Assembly (NCBI GenBank): GCA_035578155.1
Contig: JAPWDM010000008.1
Span: 20,670,598 to 20,734,597, forward strand
Length of the DNA: 64,000 bases
From: Brachynemurus nebulosus
Taxonomy: Eukaryota; Arthropoda; Insecta; Neuroptera; Myrmeleontidae
Direction: 5' to 3'
A program made the translations under genes and the position numbers. Positions within the stretch are counted from its first letter, which is position 1. Each line of letters opens with the position of its first letter. Below the pieces are notes generated by a model. The model did not search any database. It was not told the origin of the DNA and was given only the letters and a program-made list of their open reading frames with translations. This document shows positions 44,702 through 55,109 of the stretch, piece by piece.

Positions 44702-46896
44702 ACCTTTTCACGTCAATTCGACCAGTCTTAAAAGTCAAGTTCTCAGATTTTTTTCATATTCACTATAATTTATCTACCAGTAGAGCTATGTCCAATTTTG
44801 ACATTTATTTCTCAAAATTATTATTTAGGCTCGAGATATTTTGCTTCGAAAATTGCGGTAATTATCACGTTTTTTTGCATCTCTTTTATAAAAAATTCTA
44901 TATTTTCCAAACGAGGGATTTGAATTGGATGATTTTTTGTGGGTAAATTTATGAAGCTCCATAGTACATTACAACGTAATAAAACTTGTTCTATATTGTA
45001 CAGTTTCGTATTTCTATGCACTCAAATTAGGTCAAATTTGGACAGCCCTGGCCAAAATCTCTAATGACCTAAATAGATGATTTTGGGTTCATTGTGTTCA
45101 GAATTCTATGCTCTTTTAAATTTTGCAAAGAAACTGATGGACTTTTACTGGTATCAATACAAAAACTAAGAAAAACCGAAACTATGTGTAGTTATAGAGG
45201 GTTCATATAGTACATATAACATTATACAGTAAATATTTAGCCAAAATAGTCTAACTAAATTACACATAGAGAGAAAAAAAATTGTTACCTAGACTTTTAT
45301 AAGTGGAAATGGTAAAGAGGCTTATAATAAACGTAAAAAAAAAAAATAAATTCGTGAGCAAGAGCGGTGGAGGATTGATTTGGGGGTTCCAAAGACTGAA
45401 AAATTGTAATATTGCAATTTCCGGCGAAAGTCGAAGTCAAAGAAAAAATTATCCTTTACAAAAGTTGTAGATCATGCAAAAATCTACAACTTTTGTGAAG
45501 GTCACTTTTTAACATAACCTCAAAATTTCGGAGAAAAATGCGAACTTTGTTGTTTTTTTTCTATATTTCGTTTTATATTTCTCATTTCCACAAAAATAAT
45601 TTAATTTTTACGAAACTTGGTGAAAGTATGCTTTTCTGGGTCTTAAATAACCACAAGTATTTTTGGGTAAAAAAATTTAAAAGTTTCCGTGATATTGATT
45701 TTTTTTAGTCCGGAAAACTTTTTTTCAAGAAAAGATTCCACTTAAAAAAATCATGTTCTTAAATGTAACTACTAATTTTATTTATTTTGTCAAAAAGTAC
45801 AAGTCAAACCGAAAAAAATAAGTACTGGCAGAACTCAGTGCGATAATTTTTTTAAGCAGAATCTTTTCTTGAAAAAAAAGTTTCCCGGACTAAAAAAAAT
45901 CAATATCACGGAAACTTTTAAATTTTTTTACCCAAAAATACTTGTGGTTATTTAAGACCCAGAAAGGCATACTTTCACCAAGTTTCGTAAAAATTAAATT
46001 ATTTTTGTGGAAATGAGAAATATAAAACGAAATATAGAAAAAAAACAACAAAGTTCGCATTTTTCTCCGAAATTTTGAGGTTATGTTAAAAAGTGACCTT
46101 CACAAAAGTTGTAGATTTTTGCATGATCTACAACTTTTGTAAAGGATAATTTTTTCTTTGACTTCGACTTTCGCCGGAAATTGCAATATTACAATTTTTC
46201 AGTCTTTGGAACCCCCAAATCAATCCTCCACCGCTCCTGCTCACGAATTTATTTTTTTTTTACGTTTATTATAAGCCTCTTTACCATTTCCACTTATAAA
46301 AGTCTAGGTAACAATTTTTTTTCTCTCTATGTGTAATTTAGTTAGACTATTTTGGCTAAATATTTACTGTATAATGTTATATGTACTATATGAACCCTAT
46401 ATAACTACACATAGTTTCGGTTTTTCTTAGTTTTTGTATTGATACCAGTAAAAGTCCATCAGTTTCTTTGCAAAATTTAAAAGAGCATAAAATTCTGAAC
46501 ACAATGAACCCAAAATCATCTATTTAAGTCATTAGAGATTTTGGCCAGGGCTGTCCAAATTTGACCTAATTTGAGTGCATAGAAATACGAAACTGTACAA
46601 TATAGAACAAGTTTTATTACGTTGTAATGTACTATGGAGCTTCATGAATTTACCCACAAAAAATCATCCAATTCAAATCCCTCGTTTGGAAAATATAGAA
46701 TTTTTTATAAAAGAGATGCAAAAAAACGTGATAATTACCGCAATTTTCGAAGCAAAATATCTCGAGCCTAAATAATAATTTTGAGAAATAAATATCAAAA
46801 TTGGACATAGCTCCACTGGTAGATAAATTATAGTGAATATGAAAAAAATCTGAGAACTTGACTTTTAAGACTGGTCGAATTGACGTGAAAAGGTCC
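44700..46896. mobile_element. 2.2-kb near-perfect palindrome inserted in (TA)n
   Basis: Arms 44700-45752 and 45844-46896 are each 1,053 bp, and paired positions sum to 91,596 throughout, so there are no net indels. Only a few mismatches are seen (for example 44785 R versus S in the embedded frame). The spacer is 91 bp. The ends are GGACCTTTTCACGTC and GACGTGAAAAGGTCC. Identical 66-codon frames occur in both arms on opposite strands (44821-45021 and 46575-46775), a result of the symmetry. No known transposase is encoded. If transcribed, it would form a ~1-kb double-stranded hairpin RNA. Confidence 0.93.
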
Positions 46897-46913
46897 ATAT
46901 GTATATATATATA

Positions 46914-47622
46914 CAAGGTGGTCCAGAATTATGTACCGTAGTTGGTAGAGCTCGTAGTATGTTAAAAAATAATGGTACCTTTTCATGTACACTTTTTTTC
47001 AAAACTCAATAATAAGGGAGATACAACTCTGTAAAGGGGTGAAACGAAAACCATTATTTCTTGAATATTTTCCAAACGCTTTTGAATAACGGATTGATAT
47101 TTTAGGGGTACTAATTTTGCGTTAGAAGGATTAATTTTATATCAACACTTATTCCACCACTCATGACTAAGGGGTGGTGTTGGGTGGTAGGTGTGAGTTA
47201 TCACGTCTTTTCTTTTTTAATTTGCAATTATTGAAACAAAATCCCTGATAATATAATTCCTCAGACAATTTCACGCAAAAAAGGTATACTTATTACATTT
47301 CGATAAATATTACCGTTTTCGAGTAATTTAAAGTAGAAGTATCTATTTCCAAATTATCCCCTAATCATAAGTGATGGAATAATTGATACCATAAATTTAA
47401 TTATCTTAATGTTCATACGCTACCCTAGAATATGAATCCAGTAATCAAAAGCGTCTAAAAAAATTTTAAAAAAAAGAAGTCAGTTTCGTTCCACCCCTCT
47501 ACATTTTACCCCTCTGCTTTATCTCCCTTATTATTGAGTTTTGGAAAAAAGTGTAGATGAAGACCATTATTTTTGAACATACTATCAGCTCCAGCAATTA
47601 CGGTACCTAATTCTGGACCACC

Positions 47623-47625
<3 letters not shown>
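46914..47625. mobile_element. 712-bp TIR element, TA target
   Basis: CAAGGTGGTCCAGAATTATG at the left and the complement of the right end, CAGGGTGGTCCAGAATTAGG, begin a TIR of roughly 170 bp. It includes AAAACTCAATAATAAGGGAG. TA lies on both sides (46912-46913, 47626-47627). It is non-coding. The Tc1/mariner-type target preference fits its location in a TA tract. Confidence 0.85.
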
Positions 47626-47688
<63 letters not shown>

Positions 47689-47799
47689 GTTTGTAGGGAC
47701 CTCAAAACAAATTTCTGCCATAGTCCCGCGCTCGAGTCGCGTCATGACAGTGGCTGTAATAGCTGAATTCCATTCTGGAAATTCGCTAAAATATGTATG

Positions 47800-48331
47800 T
47801 TAGCTTTTAATGAGTTTCAAAGTGGTATCAAACTTTTTATACCGTACTGTCAACTACGTAAGTACGTAGGCGTCTCTGTAAATATAATACAAACTACATA
47901 CATCGCTGGGAGAAACTGGTGGGTTTTGTTGATGGTGGTGGGTATGGTGTGAGAGATAAACATCATGTCCCGTCCAAACTTCGCGACATGAATGTGGAAA
48001 ATAATATAAATGTGTGCTGTTGACTGATTCGATTATTACCAATCATATTAAGGCCACTCACTCACTACATTACATATTATTTTTGTATAAACGAAATCTG
48101 TTTGTATCCTGCACGACCGCCTGTCATTATCAAGATGACAACATACACGAGATTCATATATGTATGTAAACCGGGTGTTCTTAAAATATTATTATTTGTT
48201 AATTTGAAAGTAAAAGACTATATAGTGACTACTTTTACTATGCTGAAACAGAAAAAAGTCAAAATTCGGTTACTTTATTACATTCGATTCTTAGCGGCTA
48301 CTAGCGTAGCTAACATTGTCAAATACATGCG
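47800..48331. other. apparently unique sequence, no supported gene
   Basis: GGTGGGTTTTGTTGATGGTG near 47920 is GT-rich. A 108-codon plus-strand frame (48102-48428) runs into the next element and shows no family features. Confidence 0.4.
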
Positions 48332-48333
48332 TA

Positions 48334-49047
48334 CACGGAGAGAAAATTCACAGAAAAATTACTGTGCTCAGCACTACAATCGACGTGTAAAGGGCGAACA
48401 TATTCAATTTTTTACGGTAAAAATATAAAAATTATAATTAATCGTAGAAAATTTAAAGGATAGAATGTCTTATAATATTTCAAATGCTATCTGCTAATAG
48501 TAGAAAGAAAAAAAAAGGTATCAACACAATCATACATGAAGGTCACATAGCCAGGCTGGTCACTGCTGGTGTGGTGTCGTGTGCAAACAGTATTCATTAG
48601 AATGTCTTACAGGACGGTCACCGTTTAATTCATCATTTTGTTACTTCACTATATTCAGTATTAAAATATATTGTTGCCAAACATTTTGTATGCATCATAA
48701 AGAATTGAAGGTCGGAAAAGATCGATTGTTCCTCAGTGTGTACAGCCCAAGCAACATAAGGTTGCGGGTCAGATGCGCAAATGAAAGATTACGACAACAA
48801 GAATTAAACTATAACATATATGCATAAGAGTGTGATAGAAGTTGTGTTAGCACATTAAATTTTACCATGCTAGCACAACAATTTTTATGAAGCCATGACT
48901 AATACTTTTTACGTTTCAATTTAATAATATTTACATGATCGTAAAATATTTTTGTACTTTGGTCGTCGATCGCGCACGCATTATAAGAGAGCATGGTAAT
49001 TTTTCTGAAATTTTATCTATAAAAATTATATAATTTTTCCCTCCGTG
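48334..49047. mobile_element. 714-bp TIR element, TA duplication
   Basis: CACGGAGAGAAAATTCACAG at the left faces TTTTTCCCTCCGTG at the right, with TA on both sides (48332-48333, 49048-49049). CAGAAAAATTAC and its complement GTAATTTTTCTG continue the pairing. A smaller hairpin GTTGTGTTAGCA / TGCTAGCACAAC lies inside near 48841-48880. No transposase. Confidence 0.78.
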
Positions 49048-49049
49048 TA

Positions 49050-49247
49050 CGTATATTATTTATATTTTTGAAGTGAAAACTTCTTTAGCGAGGCATAACT
49101 TTGCATGAGAGTGTAATGAAATCGGTAATACTTTACCTGTAAGTTTATATTGTTCGATTTAGTTTATCCTAAACATTATTAATGTAGCAGCGTGTCAATA
49201 TCGAGAAACTCATAAATATACATTTTACATACTAAGAGCATTTTTTA
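49050..49247. other. short non-coding stretch
   Basis: GAAGTGAAAACTTCTTTAGC and ACTTTGCATGAGAGTGTAAT near 49070-49115 look like a dispersed-repeat fragment. No ends are found. Confidence 0.35.
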
Positions 49248-51459
49248 GGGTACGTGTCCATCTGAGAGAAATACTATCGGGAGCTGCTCTCGAGAGTCAT
49301 AATTAGAAGTGGACACAGGACTAATAGTACTATCCGACAGTTCACGCAAAACTGTCGAAGAGTAGATAAATTTCTAGTTCTCTCAAGTGGACAAGCATAA
49401 ATTCATCTCTCCGACAGTTAGGCTAAGCGCGCACTACGTTTTTTTTTCCGCTCGGCGTTTTTCCACAAAAGCTGAAAACGCGTCATCAGCGCGCACTACG
49501 TTTTTTTTACAGTAGCGGAACTGGCGGGACTTAAAATTATTTCGAAAATGGACGTTCATTAAGCTTGCTGCACTGGTGCTTTATATTAGTAATATGACGT
49601 TATAAAATTATAAATAATTTTAAAGTATGTAAAATTCTGAATGTTTTAATTTTAATACTTTTTTTATTTTTAAAATATTATTAAGAAATAAAAAATGATT
49701 CAATATTAATTATCAAAATATGTCAAACTTATGAACACATTTCCATTTTTTTCCACCATTTACATATTTTAGATAGTACCCACTCTTCTTTTTAAATAAT
49801 TAAATTTGTAAAAATATTCATTCACCAAGATCTAAATTATCTTTTTTACCTATAATGCAGTCCAATTTATTAAATTAACTATTTTATCAAAATCAGGACG
49901 TTCGTTAAGCTTCTTTTACTGGGGCTTTACAATGGCAACAACATTATAAAATCAAAAATACTTTTTGTAGGCAAAATTCTGTATAATTTAATGACTAAAT
50001 AAATAAAAATACAAAACAATAAACATATTAAAACATTTTATTTTCAAAATACATAATTATTATAATTAAATACAAATAATTCAAAATTAATTATTAAAAT
50101 GTCAAACTTATGAATGGATCTCATTTTTTCCCGCTTTTCCCATTTACATATTTAACAAAGGATTTAACCAATCTTCTTTTCAGATAATTATATTTGTAGA
50201 AAGATTTATTTACCAAAACCTAAATTACCTTTTTTATCTGTAATGCAGTCCAATTTATTAGTTATTTTTTTAACAAACTTCTCGCTAAAAACATTTACAA
50301 TATTCTTAAATACCTTAATATTAGAATTTTATCCAATACTGGGGGCTTTTGTCTATTTCATATATAATTTTCTTCGTCAAATTTTCTATTAAAATTCCAA
50401 ATCTGGCGATACTTTGACTAAAATTTTATTTTACATACATTTCTGTTGTGTATTAGTGCATCATAATATGATACATAACCACACTAATCAAGAAAACCGC
50501 TTGCTTATTTACGCAAGTGCGCGTGTTGTCATATATTTATACGTGTTACAAAAATGACGCGTTTTTTTTCCAGCAAAAAAAAATGTAACTTTTTGCGTTT
50601 TTTTTTTCCACCGCTGAAAAAAAAACGTAGTGCGTTCGCTTATATGGAGTATAATGCTTTACATTTTTTTGCTGAAAAAAAACAGCGGCGGAAAAACGTA
50701 GTGCGCGCTTAGCCTTACTCTCAAAAGTCGAAACATGTTCGCATTGTGATAGCACTCTCAGCTATATTACATATGTTGATTTTGTACGTTGTTAGCGAAT
50801 TTCCAGAAAGAATTCTGGAAATTCAGCTATTTCTATTTATACTAATTTGTCGTATTTTGTTGTACGCAAAATGTAGGTATTATACCTTTATACTTTTTAT
50901 TTATTCAATAAAAAAACTGTTAAATTGAATATCAAAAAAATTATAATATCAGAGTTAATTATTGAAATTAATTTAAAAATGGATAGGAAGTAGTGAATTA
51001 AAGAAGATACAAAATTAATTAAATATTTGTCAAACTTAACATTTTTTTTAATGGAAAATATAAAAATTATAGAAGCTGTGATAATAAAAATAAAATATTA
51101 TACAATAAGTCCAACGTAAACTGAATAATTTGAAAAATCACCAGAAATTTTTTTAAATAGTTATTTATTTTTTATTTAAAATATAAATTTGACTATAAAA
51201 TGAAGCAAATTTTTCTGTCTCCATAACTTTTTTTAACGATTATAGCAAATAAAAATCGCATTAATGTATCCTAATCAAAATTTGACATTAGCTGTCAACT
51301 GTTGCATGTCGACACGGTTTTGAGAGCACTATCGGAGAGTTTACTATCAGACAGTTTTCTGGAGAGTGAAAGTTATTGAAAGTACTCTCAAGTGGACAAT
51401 GAACTATCAACTTTCTGAATAGATACTTCTGCTGGTTACTCTCAAATGGACACGTACCC
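49248..51459. mobile_element. outer Harbinger-like element, TTA duplication
   Basis: GGGTACGTGTCCATCTGAGAG and CTCTCAAATGGACACGTACCC are inverted ends, and TTA flanks both (49245-49247, 51460-51462). ACTATCGGGAG, GACAGTT and CTCTCAAGTGGACA motifs recur near both ends. Another element (49421-50714) sits inside its left part. Without that insertion it would be about 915 bp, including a small family-S palindrome near 50790-50830. No transposase. Confidence 0.85.
49421..50714. mobile_element. inner Harbinger-like element, TTA duplication
   Basis: GGCTAAGCGCGCACTACG opens it and CGTAGTGCGCGCTTAGCC closes it, with TTA on each side (49418-49420, 50715-50717). CACTACGTTTTTTTT and AAAAAACGTAGTG copies repeat near the ends. 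The middle is an old tandem duplication of about 340 bp: 49548-49890 and 49895-50260 share GACGTTC-TTAAGCTT, AATGCAGTCCAATTTATT and the order between. It is non-coding. Confidence 0.87.
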
Positions 51460-51619
51460 TTACAATTAAATTAATATTTCAGTTCACTATTCAAAAATTT
51501 GATAAAAATAATTTTTCTTTATTTAGATAATTTAGATTCAAAAAATGTTGCACACCATTCGCATCAAGTTTAAGCTTGAATAGGTTTCGAACATTTTCTA
51601 AACGTACTGTATATTCATA

Positions 51620-52039
51620 ATTGAAGACATGAGTGGATAAAGGTGTTATGTAACATTTTTCAAAAATTCATTTTTTGCCAAATTTTGAAATATTCTATGC
51701 TGTAGTACCATATATTAAAATTTGGTTTCATTAGGTCCAATAGTTTTGTAGAAATTCAATAATAAATATGTGCTATTTATTGCATGGGAAGTACATATGA
51801 AGGGGTCAGTGTAAAAGTGAACCAAGTCCATAAAAATTTTTTTTTCTAAAAATGCATTTAAAGTTTTAGAAATTACAATTCTTTAACGAAAAAGGCATTT
51901 TAAAAAAAAAAGTTTTTTATGGACTTAGTTCACTTTTACACTTACCCCTCCATATATGTAAATAAAAAGTTTCAAACGCTTCTACTGTAAAATTACAAAA
52001 AAATGTTACATAACACCTTCATCCACCCATGTCTTCAAT
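51620..52039. mobile_element. MITE family B, copy 2, carrying a nested MITE
   Basis: The ends ATTGAAGACATGAGTGG and CCATGTCTTCAAT are inverted, with TA outside both (51618-51619, 52040-52041). Outside the insertion at 51794-51958 it is close to copy 1 at 27844-28099. Confidence 0.87.
51794..51958. mobile_element. 165-bp MITE nested in MITE B
   Basis: AGGGGTCAGTGTAAAAGTGA then ACCAAGTCCATAAAAA is inverted at the right end (TTTTTTATGGACTTAGTTC, TTTTACACTTACCCCT). It is flanked by TA. Copy 1 of MITE B lacks it and reads GGGAAGTATATGTAAAT across the site, showing that this is an insertion. Confidence 0.85.
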
Positions 52040-52041
52040 TA

Positions 52042-52605
52042 TTAAAATTCCAGTTGCAGTGTTGCAGAACTTTTTTTTAAATTTTATTTTTGTTTTTGCT
52101 ATGAGTTCTGTTTTTGAGCTACATAATATGTAATCCCGTTTTATAAGCGTCCGTTTTTTCGAAATTACAGTATTTTCTAATTTATTAGGACTTTTATAAT
52201 TTAAAATTGTTCAGTTTCCGCCCAAATAATAAGAGAAAGGTGGGAGTTATAGGTTTATTTTGCGCACTGAAATATCTTTCAAAAAATCCTAACATATTTT
52301 AAGCGTTCGACTCTCTTCTTGAAACACCTTGTATACTATTAAATACAACAAAATTTGACATAATTGATTCAGTTCCTATACAATTATCGGAATAATACCC
52401 AATCCAATTTTTTGTGACAAAAAAATACGTTTGATCGATTTTTATTATTATATTTTTGAAAAATAGATTATTAAGTATTATTATTCTGTTAGTGACAGCC
52501 GCTATCGCCCTCTCACGACACCCTTCGAATAATAAAAACATCCCCAAAACATATTATATTATGTTTGATGTATTCAACCTGTGTGTGTGATTCAACGTAA
52601 ATACA
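52042..52605. other. non-coding stretch
   Basis: No gene or repeat is supported. The minus-strand frame at 52299-52547 shows no family features. Confidence 0.4.
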
Positions 52606-52797
52606 TTTCATTAAAATTATTTTATATTCCCAGTTAGTGAGGCTTATTCACATGAATGCGTTATAAACGCAAATGAATTTGGATTGTTTCAACTTAAAAA
52701 TTGTACTTTTGGTTCACTGGGGATTGCAGAACGCGAGGAACCATCAAGGTGGAAAAATCTCGCGATGTCAACTTCAAAGCCATTTATATTCACTTAA
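52606..52797 (+). pseudogene. pogo/Tigger-like transposase fragment
   Basis: An ATG-less frame ending at TAA 52795-52797 encodes FPVSEAYSHECVINANEFGL, then FQLKNCTFGSLG and AEREEPSRWKNLAMS. INADE-GLF followed by K-PS+-+LT is the first-aspartate region of pogo-like DDE_1 transposases. Here the expected D reads N (INANEFGLF), so it could not be catalytic. TATTCCCAG at 52624-52632 looks like a splice acceptor, leaving a small chance of a domesticated exon. An old relic is more likely. Confidence 0.5.
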
Positions 52798-52896
52798 TTT
52801 TTGAATTTTTAAAAATAAATTTTATTTTGTAATCTCAAGACAAGTATAGAAACAGTGTTGTATATTTAGTTTTCTAATTAAATATTTATTTGTATA

Positions 52897-53009
52897 AAAA
52901 AATAAATAAATAAAAAAAGTCGATTTTTGATGTTTTTTTTGGCGATGCTTTTTATTTTTTAAAAAATAAATAAATAAAAAAAGTCGATTTTTGATGTTTT
53001 TTTTGGCGA
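52897..53009. repeat. two 49-bp direct repeats
   Basis: AATAAATAAATAAAAAAAGT followed by CGATTTTTGATGTTTTTTTT and GGCGA occurs at 52897-52945 and 52961-53009, identical and offset by 64 bp. This is a recent tandem duplication. Confidence 0.85.
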
Positions 53010-53109
53010 ATCTCCTTAAGGTAGTTGGTCGATAAAACGATTTTTTCAAAGGAATTTAACGAAACTTCTCTATATATTTATTTAATCCAATACCAATAAT
53101 ACGAGCCCT

Positions 53110-53545
53110 TACCGAAAAAAAATTGACCACCCCAATTTTGAGAAAAACGATTTCAAAGTTTTGTAATTTTAACACGGGCTCTTATGGGAAAACTCTATTT
53201 TTTTTTTTTTTTTAATAAAATGAAAACGTGTCAAAGGAATTTGATAAAAATTTAATAGGTATGTTATTTAATACAAAATTACAAACCATATTTAATAAGA
53301 AATAAAAGTTATTGACCACGCCGTTTTTGAAATATAATTTAAAAACATCATTTTACCACGCTTTTTCAACAATCCTATTAAATTGCTACAACATAAGCGC
53401 GCGGAAATTCAAAAAAACAAGTGGTATACTAATATAATAACTGAAGAATATTAATACATTATTTAATTTTTGATAAAAGAAATTTTTTTTGCTGAGAAAT
53501 ACTTTTGTACCTGACTATCTCAGAGCAACTACGTTAATGTATTTT
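53110..53545 (+). repeat. dispersed repeat C, copy 2
   Basis: It matches 41030-41515 with small indels (CCCCAATTTTGAGAAAA, TTTTAACACGGGCTCTTAT, CATAAGCGCGCGGAAATTC). The shared stretch stops near AACTACGTTAATGT. The frame just downstream (53489-53683) contains KIHRGRPRS, which is AT-hook-like, but it is too short and unsupported to call. Confidence 0.75.
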
Positions 53546-54308
53546 TTGATTAACACCTTCAATCCCATGGCTTCGGCATCCGAAACTAAACAAAAAATCC
53601 ACAGAGGCCGACCGCGATCAATATTTAGAATAATAAACAAAACACTTAAAAATATTTATAAAAAAGATTTTATATTATTCTAATAAAAATAATTTATTAC
53701 TACGTACAGGACACTTTTCATAATATTATGTTTTATCATCAAAATATCTAGGCTTCATCTTTTATTTACAATAATATTTTTATCCACATATGTATGTATG
53801 TGTGTATTGTATGCTTGTATGTATATGTGTATTTTATCAAAATAATAATAATAAGAACTATGTACTCATCTTTTGACCTGCAACCTTTTGACCTGCGACA
53901 TACATGTTGAATCGTTTAGTGTTCTGTGGAATCATTTTATGTACTTGTTTACATAAAATTTGTTTAAAAATATTGTCGGCTTCCGGGGAAGTTTATTGTG
54001 AAAGTGCTCGGGCCTCATAGTGTTAATTTCTTCAAATGTTAAAATCAAATCAAAGAGAGAAAGTAATGGTGACGTATTTTTTAAAACAGTAATTTGAACT
54101 ACATAATATTATAATAATTTTATAATCGCAATTCTTACAATACATTGACTCCAAAAACGTGGGCGTCGTCGAAGGCCTTGAGTTTTTTGCCACCGTGACA
54201 TTAACATCTGACAAGGCAGTCTTCTAAATTTTTTCTTTATATAGAATAGAAATATTTTGCAATGATTATGTTGAAGTAATTTTGTAAAAAAACTTTTTAA
54301 TACGCTAA
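53546..54308. other. non-coding stretch
   Basis: TGTATGTATGTGTGTATTGT-type sequence near 53790-53830 and CTTTTGACCTGC twice near 53872-53893. No gene. Confidence 0.4.
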
Positions 54309-54345
54309 ATACCCTTGTCGCAGCATCTTGCATAACGTGACGAAT
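54309..54345 (+). mobile_element. MITE family S left-end fragment
   Basis: CCCTTGTCGCAGCATCTTGC then ATAACGTGACGAATTTTC matches the left tip of the reference copy at 8962. The rest is absent or displaced by the element that follows. Confidence 0.65.
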
Positions 54346-54349
54346 TTTC

Positions 54350-54985
54350 TAGAACTTATTTTTGAGGGAATAGCCTCCTGTCATATAGAATAAGTACATA
54401 GGACCACTTCAACCAGAAACATCTCTCTCTCTCTATGTGTATATTAATATGTTACACACTGTGTGAGTTTTCTGAGAGTTGCCATTTTAATTACAGCCAA
54501 ACCGTTGATTTAATCGAAAAATTGTTCAAATAATAGTTGTAGGTATCGACGGGGCAACCGATTTCTATAGTCAGGAACTCTATAGCTCTTATGGTTTTCG
54601 AGCTATGATACAAACTTATAGATTTTTAAATGAGACTATATATTAATTTTTCTATAAAACTGATCTAATGCCTTAATTAACAACATAAATGAGCAAAAAA
54701 AATTTTTTTAGCCAAGTTTAATTTTTTAATTTTTCTTTAATTTATTAGTTAGGTGGCAAAAATGTGCATATGTACTTGAAGCTACTTCGACCGATAGTGT
54801 TCTGGTTCGTTATATTTCAATTACATCCAAGAAAAGAACCTTTTCCAGTACCGTTTCTATCATACAAATTTGGTCGTAATAAAAATGGCAACTCTCAAAA
54901 AACTCACATGGTATATAGAAAGAGAGAGATGTTTCTTGTTGAGGTAGTCCACTGTACATACTTCAGTTCAAAAATAGTTATTTAT
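54350..54985. mobile_element. short member of the 1814-3712 TIR family
   Basis: GAAACATCTCTCTCTC, GTGAGTTTTCTGAGAGTTGC and CATTTT at the left are mirrored at the right by AAAATGGCAACTCTC, AAAAAACTCAC and AGAGAGAGATGTTTC. Inward from the left, ACCGTTGATTTAATCG and TATAGCTCTTATGGTTTTCG match 1860-1970. The right arm is truncated relative to the left. Confidence 0.68.
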
Positions 54986-55109
54986 ACATGAAGTTGCAAA
55001 ACAAAGGTAATAACGAGTGAAAAGACACCTATTTTGCACGTGTTGCATACAATATTTTTCTGCAATTCTGAATTAAAAACTTTCATCGAAAAAAGTCCAA
55101 AATTCCCAG

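Larger units (their letters stand above)
44326..47793 (+). mobile_element. MITE family S copy split by two insertions in its TA tract
   Basis: The left half is 44326-44619 (CCCTGTCGCAGCGAATTTCC to ACCAAATTTCGTAAG) and the right half is 47687-47793 (AGGGACCTCAAAACAAATTT to GGAAATTCGCTAAA). They match the uninterrupted reference at 8962-9490. Between them the TA tract (44620-44699, ~46898-46913, 47626-47686) is broken by a 2.2-kb palindrome and a 0.7-kb TIR element. A 16-bp deletion is present at the left tip. Confidence 0.82.

Noticed and set aside
44538..44946. Frames with long Tyr-Ile runs (also 47506-47803)
   Set aside because: They are translations of the (TA)n tract and its repeat flanks.
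44821..46775. Identical 66-codon frames at 44821-45021 and 46575-46775 as a duplicated gene
   Set aside because: They are mirror positions in the palindrome arms; open length alone is not evidence, and no protein family is recognised.
48102..48428. 108-codon plus-strand frame
   Set aside because: It overlaps the terminus of the TIR element starting at 48334 and has no recognisable motif.
53489..53683. 64-codon frame with an AT-hook-like KIHRGRPRS
   Set aside because: The motif is too short, the frame crosses the edge of repeat C, and there is no splice or family support.
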